Positions 6,731-10,403 of a stretch of 10,403 nt of DNA are shown here, one piece after another; the stretch's first letter is position 1; each line of letters begins with the position of its first letter. The stretch lies in NCBI GenBank assembly GCA_002390525.1, contig DGPR01000016.1, positions 30,161 through 40,563 on the forward strand, read 5' to 3'. The position numbers and the translations under genes are program-made. The notes beneath the pieces were generated by a model. That model saw nothing but the letters and a program-made list of their open reading frames with translations. It was not told the origin of the DNA and did no database searches. The DNA is from Cellvibrionales bacterium UBA4435. Its GTDB lineage: Bacteria > Pseudomonadota > Gammaproteobacteria > Pseudomonadales > Porticoccaceae.

Positions 6731-7318
6731 GTGTTAAAAAATATGCAAATGTATTTTTTTGAAAGAAACAGAACAAAGAGGGTCACATTCGTGACTCTGT
6801 TTGTTCTGTTTCTGTTAGTTTTTTCTTTAACTTCAAATAAAGCTCATAGTGCCATATATCAAACAACTCCAGAGTTTTTAAGCGAAAATTTTAGTGTACC
6901 GCCATCTAAAGCAAAATCACTTTGGCTAACACCAGAATTAAAAAAACTATCTACTGAGATACTAAGCCGTCCAGTCAGAGGCATGCGTGTCAGATATTAT
7001 AGCGAGGATGAGAAGACCGCGTGGATACTTGAGGAAATTGGAAAAGAAAGGCCTATAACTGTGGGTGTCGTAGTGAACGGTAGTATTGAAGATTTTCATA
7101 TTGAACATGTGAAAGTTTTAGCTTTTAGAGAGTCTCGTGGATGGGAAGTTCGCTATCCATCATTTACGAATCAGTACAAGAATGTAAAAATGACACCTGA
7201 CCATGAATTGGATCAGAATATTGATGGTATTACAGGTGCTACTTTGTCAGTATGGGCATTAAATAAAATAGCTAGACTTGCCTTATTTTACCACCAACAG
7301 GTGTTAGCTCTTAATTAA
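6731..7318 (+). CDS. Exported FMN-binding domain protein (predicted covalent flavin)
   Basis: Numbered from the GTG at 6731, the protein is 195 residues. A basic N-terminus (ERNRTKR) and hydrophobic segment (about 18-33) form a signal peptide, probably cut near AHS40/A41; there is no lipobox cysteine. The mature part is one FMN-binding domain of the NqrC/RnfG kind: TPEFL at the front and, at 165-173, DGITGATLS. In this family an ApbE transferase links FMN through a phosphoester to the Thr of (S/T)GAT, here T171. The protein should therefore be a periplasmic one- or two-electron carrier. No apbE gene is present in the window. It begins 13 bases after the porin stop and lies 46 bases before the PepSY gene, so cotranscription is likely. 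The start is uncertain: no clear ribosome binding site exists, and ATGs at 6743 or 6749 would shorten it by four or six residues without affecting the domain. Confidence 0.85.
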   Translation: MLKNMQMYFFERNRTKRVTFVTLFVLFLLVFSLTSNKAHSAIYQTTPEFLSENFSVPPSKAKSLWLTPELKKLSTEILSRPVRGMRVRYYSEDEKTAWILEEIGKERPITVGVVVNGSIEDFHIEHVKVLAFRESRGWEVRYPSFTNQYKNVKMTPDHELDQNIDGITGATLSVWALNKIARLALFYHQQVLALN

Positions 7319-7351
7319 TACCTAATCAATATATGCTGCATCCCTTCCAAT

Positions 7352-7358
7352 AGGAAAG
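7352..7358 (+). promoter_or_regulatory. Ribosome binding site supporting a TTG start for the PepSY protein
   Basis: AGGAAAG ends six bases before TTG 7365. The next possible start, an ATG at residue 24, would fall inside the first membrane helix, so the TTG is favoured. Confidence 0.7.
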
Positions 7359-7364
7359 TTACAT

Positions 7365-8171
7365 TTGAAATCCAAACTTAAGCACAAGATTTCTTATAAC
7401 TTGCGATGGCATCGACGAGTTGGTTTGTCGGTCATGGTTGTATTAATTTTTCTTTCGATTACAGGAATACTTTTAAATCACTCACCGGCGGCAGGTCTTA
7501 GTAAAAGAATCCTAAACTCCGAATGGCTTCTGAGTTGGTATGGCTTCGAAACAGTTGCATTATCAGGTTTTAAAGTTGGAAAGCAATGGATTAATCATCC
7601 TGGAGATCGTGAAATATATATGGACGGGCAGCCTGTTGCCACTTGCGCGCCTCCTCTTTTAAATGCGGCGCGCACAGATAGCTTTTTAATTGCTTTATGC
7701 AAAGATGAACTAGTTATTCTTAGCTTTAATGGAGAACTTGTAGAAAAAATTAATACGCTTAGTGGTCTGCCAGAACATACAACTAATGTGAAATATCTCA
7801 ATAATACACTATTCATTCAATCTCATAACAAAATTTTGTCCCTAGACCCAGATACACTTAAAATTAAACCCAGTCAAATAACGATAAAAAGCTGGCCTCT
7901 TCCTTCTTCGCTACCTTCAACTATATTAGAAGAGCTTAAGCAGAGCTCACAGATACCTGGTATATCTCTGGAAACAGTGATTTTAGATTTACATAGCGGA
8001 CGTTTTTTTGGTGATGCAGGCGTCCTCTTTGTTGACTTTATGGGGCTGTTAACTGTATTTTTAGCTATGACAGGAACCTACGTTTGGTTTCTGAAGCGTC
8101 GCAAGAAGCATATGAAGCGTCAGAAGAAGCTCGCGAAGCACCTAAAAAAAGAAGCTAAGGCCTCACAATAG
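7365..8171 (+). CDS. PepSY-associated two-helix inner-membrane protein
   Basis: The protein is 268 residues and starts at TTG. Helix 1 (about 18-38, VGLSVMVVLIFLSITGILLN) follows the typical RWHRRVG entry. A periplasmic domain of about 175 residues follows (40-216), rich in beta-like repeats such as KDELVILSFNGELVEKI and NKILSLDPDTL. Helix 2 (about 218-243) follows the motif DLHSGRFFGDAG and ends TGTYVWFLKRR. WHR-x-G near helix 1, LxNH after it and LH(S/T)GRFFG before helix 2 are hallmarks of PepSY-associated TM proteins, which occur in ferric or siderophore reductase and flavin-dependent electron-transfer systems. H16, H39 and H210 lie near the membrane and could bind heme or metal; this is inference. 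C94 and C112 are the only cysteines and both face the periplasm. The cytoplasmic tail (244-268) is almost all Lys/Arg. As the third gene after the porin and the flavoprotein, it is likely their inner-membrane partner. Confidence 0.85.
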   Translation: MKSKLKHKISYNLRWHRRVGLSVMVVLIFLSITGILLNHSPAAGLSKRILNSEWLLSWYGFETVALSGFKVGKQWINHPGDREIYMDGQPVATCAPPLLNAARTDSFLIALCKDELVILSFNGELVEKINTLSGLPEHTTNVKYLNNTLFIQSHNKILSLDPDTLKIKPSQITIKSWPLPSSLPSTILEELKQSSQIPGISLETVILDLHSGRFFGDAGVLFVDFMGLLTVFLAMTGTYVWFLKRRKKHMKRQKKLAKHLKKEAKASQ

Positions 8172-8235
8172 ATTAATAATATAATTTTATTGGCCATTGC
8201 CAATTTGTAGAATACCTTATAACATTCTTTTATAT

Positions 8236-8260
8236 AGGTGGCCATCAGCTGCCTTTTTTT
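8236..8260 (+). terminator. Terminator of the porin-FMN-PepSY operon
   Basis: AGGTGGC (8236-8242) and GCTGCCT (8248-8254) pair over seven positions (two G-U) around the loop CATCA, followed directly by a run of T residues (8254-8260) and then GTTTT. It lies 65 bases after the PepSY stop and before argD, separating the two transcripts. Confidence 0.8.
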
Positions 8261-8268
8261 GTTTTCAG

Positions 8269-8283
8269 GCTTACTAAGTAAGC
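8269..8283. promoter_or_regulatory. Palindrome upstream of argD (possible operator)
   Basis: GCTTACT and AGTAAGC are perfect seven-base arms around a single A, ending 30 bases before the argD ATG. A -10-like TATATT (8287-8292) follows immediately. It does not match the E. coli ARG box (TGAAT/ATTCA half sites), so if it is an operator the regulator is unknown to me. It has no T-run and follows the terminator of the previous operon. Confidence 0.4.
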
Positions 8284-8313
8284 TGCTATATTCATAAGTA
8301 GAATAGGAAAAAT

Positions 8314-9483
8314 ATGGTCAGCAGTGCATTGATGAACAACTATGGCACTAGAAAAATTACCTTATGCAAAGGGGATGGATCTTGGGTTTGGGATACTGAC
8401 GGTAAGCGCTATTTAGACGCAGTATCAGGGATAGCAGTTTGTGGGCTAGGTCATGCTCATCCTGCTATCACAGAAGCTTTATCTAGTCAGGCTCAAAAAA
8501 TTATACATTGCTCTAATCTTTATAATATTGAAGCACAAGAAATGTTGGCTGAAAAACTGAAGAAGATATCTGGTTTAGAGAAACTTTTTTTTAGTAATTC
8601 TGGTGCTGAAGCAAATGAAGCAGCTATAAAATTAGCGAGACTTTATGGCGCAAAAAAAAGAAACCCTAATCCTACAGTCATTGTTATGGAAAACTCATTT
8701 CATGGAAGAACAATGGCTACAATTTCAGCTACGGGAAGTGATAGCTACCAAAAAGGTTACGCGCCATTACTTCATGGATTTGTTAGGGCGCCTTATTCGA
8801 ATCTCACAGCGATTAAAGAGATTGCAGAAAAAAATAAAAATATTGTAGCTATACTAGTCGAACCTATTCAAGGAGAAGGTGGGGTTATAGTTCCAGATTC
8901 AAGCTATCTACAAGACCTTCGTCAAACTTGTGATAAACACGATTGGTTGATGATAGTCGACGAAATACAAACCGGTAATGCAAGGACAGGCTCTTATTTT
9001 AATTATCTACAACATAATATTCTGCCTGACATAGTAACAACGGCTAAAGGGCTAGCAAATGGAGTTCCTATTGGAGCCTGTCTTGCTGGAGTAAAGGCAG
9101 CTAACCTAATGAGCCCGGGCAGCCACGGTTCTACATTTGGAGGAAATCCTCTAGCATGTGCAGCGTCATTAGCCACTATTGAAACTATCCTGAAAAATAA
9201 ACTGTATGAAAATGCAAAAAAACAAGGGGAATCTATCAAGCAGAGGCTTAAGGAATCTCTCAGAGATTGCAAAAATGTTGCCGAGATAAGAGGTCAAGGG
9301 CTTATGATAGGAATTGAGCTTAAGGTACCATGCAAAGACTTAGTTGATTTAGCAGCTGAGCAAGGTCTTTTAATTAATGTTACTGCTGTATCAGTTATTC
9401 GCTTACTCCCCCCCCTTAATATAACTAATGAGCAGGTAGAAATTCTGATTAATATACTCACCAAAGTAATAAAAGAAGGTTGA
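8314..9483 (+). CDS. argD: Acetylornithine aminotransferase
   Basis: This PLP enzyme transfers an amino group from glutamate to N-acetylglutamate semialdehyde in arginine synthesis, and family members often also serve lysine synthesis. It has 389 residues, the usual size. The class III aminotransferase landmarks are in order: SNSGAEANEAA (94-104, phosphate binding), FHGRT (129-133), VEPIQGEGG (182-190), D216 in VDEIQTG, the Schiff-base lysine K245 in TTAKGLANG, and HGSTFGGNPLA (271-281). The common GMGRTG after DEIQT reads GNARTG here, a mild departure. A run of eight C residues at 9408-9415 encodes LPPL near the C-terminus. AGGAAAA stands shortly before the ATG at 8314; a later ATG (8332) would give MNNYG, also a plausible start. 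It is followed after seven bases by argF. Related omega-aminotransferases cannot be excluded by motif alone, but the argF partner supports ArgD. Confidence 0.94.
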   Translation: MVSSALMNNYGTRKITLCKGDGSWVWDTDGKRYLDAVSGIAVCGLGHAHPAITEALSSQAQKIIHCSNLYNIEAQEMLAEKLKKISGLEKLFFSNSGAEANEAAIKLARLYGAKKRNPNPTVIVMENSFHGRTMATISATGSDSYQKGYAPLLHGFVRAPYSNLTAIKEIAEKNKNIVAILVEPIQGEGGVIVPDSSYLQDLRQTCDKHDWLMIVDEIQTGNARTGSYFNYLQHNILPDIVTTAKGLANGVPIGACLAGVKAANLMSPGSHGSTFGGNPLACAASLATIETILKNKLYENAKKQGESIKQRLKESLRDCKNVAEIRGQGLMIGIELKVPCKDLVDLAAEQGLLINVTAVSVIRLLPPLNITNEQVEILINILTKVIKEG

Positions 9484-9490
9484 TACAAAG

Positions 9491-10396
9491 ATGGCGCCTA
9501 GACATTTCCTAACACTCAAAGACCTGTCAAAAGAAGAACTAAAAAAAATTCTATCGAGAGCTGCTCAGCTTAAAGAAGAGCAACGAAAAAACATTTTATA
9601 TCAGCCTTTCATAGGCAAAGTTATGGCAATGATTTTTGAAAAGTCATCTACTCGAACAAGAGTGTCCTTTGAAACAGGAATGGCTCAGCTTGGAGGTAGC
9701 GCTCTTTTTTTATCGCCTAACGATACTCAACTTGGTAGAGGCGAGTGTGTAGAGGACTCAGCTAGAGTGATATCAAGCATGGTAGACGTAATTATGATGA
9801 GGACATATAACCAAAACTACATCGAACATTTTGCATCTTACTCCTCAGTGCCTGTTATAAACGCACTTACAGACGATCACCATCCATGTCAATTGCTAGC
9901 TGACATACAAACGTTTATCGAGCTAAGAGGAAGTATAGAGGGTAAAAAGGTAGTTTGGATTGGTGATGGAAATAATATGTGTCAGACATATATGCAAGCA
10001 GCAGATATGCTTGATTTTGAGCTCACAATTGCATGCCCTGAAGGGTTCGAACCATGCACGAACTTGCTTGATCAATTAAAGCAAAACGTTATCCTTACTC
10101 ATGATCCAGTAAAAGCAATTTCTGGAGCACACTTAGTGGCAACAGATACATGGGCTTCTATGGGTCAAGAGTCTGAAAAAAATATCCGAGAGATTGCATT
10201 CAAGAATTTTCAAGTTAATGAAAAATTAATGGATTTATCTGACGATCACTCAATATTTATGCACTGTCTTCCCGCCTATAGAGGGCAAGAAATTAATGAA
10301 ACAATCATGGACTCGCGGTACTCAGCTGTCTGGATAGCTGCTGAGAATAGACTTCACTCACAAAAAGCACTTATAGAATTTCTTTTAAGTACATAA
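9491..10396 (+). CDS. argF: Ornithine carbamoyltransferase, anabolic
   Basis: The enzyme makes citrulline from ornithine and carbamoyl phosphate in the cytoplasm, normally as a homotrimer. The 301 residues match the anabolic class. The carbamoyl-phosphate loop STRTR is at 53-57, HPCQ at 131-134 (in DDHHPCQLLAD), the ornithine-binding loop DTWASMGQE at 219-227 with the SMG signature, and FMHCLPAYRG at 256-265 with the catalytic C259. In most relatives the residue after HCLPA is His or Phe; Tyr263 here is slightly unusual. AGAAGG overlaps the end of argD and lies about 10 bases before the ATG, so translation is probably coupled and the two genes form an operon. The next four to seven bases end the window, so it is not possible to say whether argG or another gene follows. 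Confidence 0.96.
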   Translation: MAPRHFLTLKDLSKEELKKILSRAAQLKEEQRKNILYQPFIGKVMAMIFEKSSTRTRVSFETGMAQLGGSALFLSPNDTQLGRGECVEDSARVISSMVDVIMMRTYNQNYIEHFASYSSVPVINALTDDHHPCQLLADIQTFIELRGSIEGKKVVWIGDGNNMCQTYMQAADMLDFELTIACPEGFEPCTNLLDQLKQNVILTHDPVKAISGAHLVATDTWASMGQESEKNIREIAFKNFQVNEKLMDLSDDHSIFMHCLPAYRGQEINETIMDSRYSAVWIAAENRLHSQKALIEFLLST

Positions 10397-10403
10397 AACT
10401 AAT

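Noticed and set aside
8189..8204. Hairpin ATTGGC-CATT-GCCAAT after the PepSY gene
   Set aside because: The stem has six pairs with only a three-base T-run after it; the hairpin at 8236-8260 is a better terminator.
9003..9272. Minus-strand open frame of 89 codons inside argD
   Set aside because: It lies wholly within a conserved coding gene and has no recognisable domain.

Overview
The window is AT-rich chromosomal DNA from a gammaproteobacterium. The evidence is the set of housekeeping genes: homodimeric-type dihydroorotase pyrC, ribonuclease T (rnt), slyX, the CGFS monothiol glutaredoxin grxD, a 2-Cys peroxiredoxin, the long MaeB malic enzyme, and argD-argF. The low GC and compact spacing would suit a marine, partly streamlined lineage (SUP05/Thioglobus-like or similar), but I cannot fix the genus by eye. 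No mobile element, CRISPR array, rRNA or tRNA gene is visible.

Layout. 1-191: 3' end of pyrC, followed closely by rnt (207-818), both on +. 860-1181 (-): a wrecked [2Fe-2S] ferredoxin gene with three frameshifts and an in-frame stop; it is full length only as a composite. 1389-3677 (+): maeB. 3710-3916 (-): slyX, converging on maeB. 4030-4641 (-): AhpC/TSA peroxiredoxin, with a strong hairpin terminator at 3946-3980. 4834-5157 (-): grxD. 5315-5380: a dense array of Fur-box palindromes overlapping a sigma-70 promoter. 5446-8171 (+): a three-gene unit of outer-membrane porin, exported FMN-binding protein and PepSY-type inner-membrane protein, closed by a terminator at 8236-8260. 8314-10396 (+): argD and argF, seven bases apart.

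How the genes work together. pyrC, argD and argF belong to the linked pyrimidine and arginine pathways that share carbamoyl phosphate. rnt matures stable RNAs. Peroxiredoxin and glutaredoxin 4 cover peroxide removal and Fe-S cluster/iron handling. From memory, pyrC, rnt, a peroxiredoxin, grxD and argF also lie near one another in Pseudomonas, so much of this window looks like an old gammaproteobacterial neighbourhood into which maeB/slyX and the porin operon are placed.

The most interesting part is 5315-8260. It is an apparently Fur-repressed operon with one outer-membrane porin, one periplasmic protein carrying a covalent-flavin motif (DGITGAT), and one two-helix PepSY membrane protein. No TonB receptor or ABC transporter accompanies them. 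I infer an iron-starvation redox system, perhaps a ferric reductase with its own porin. This is a hypothesis from domain content and promoter sequence, not a known pathway.
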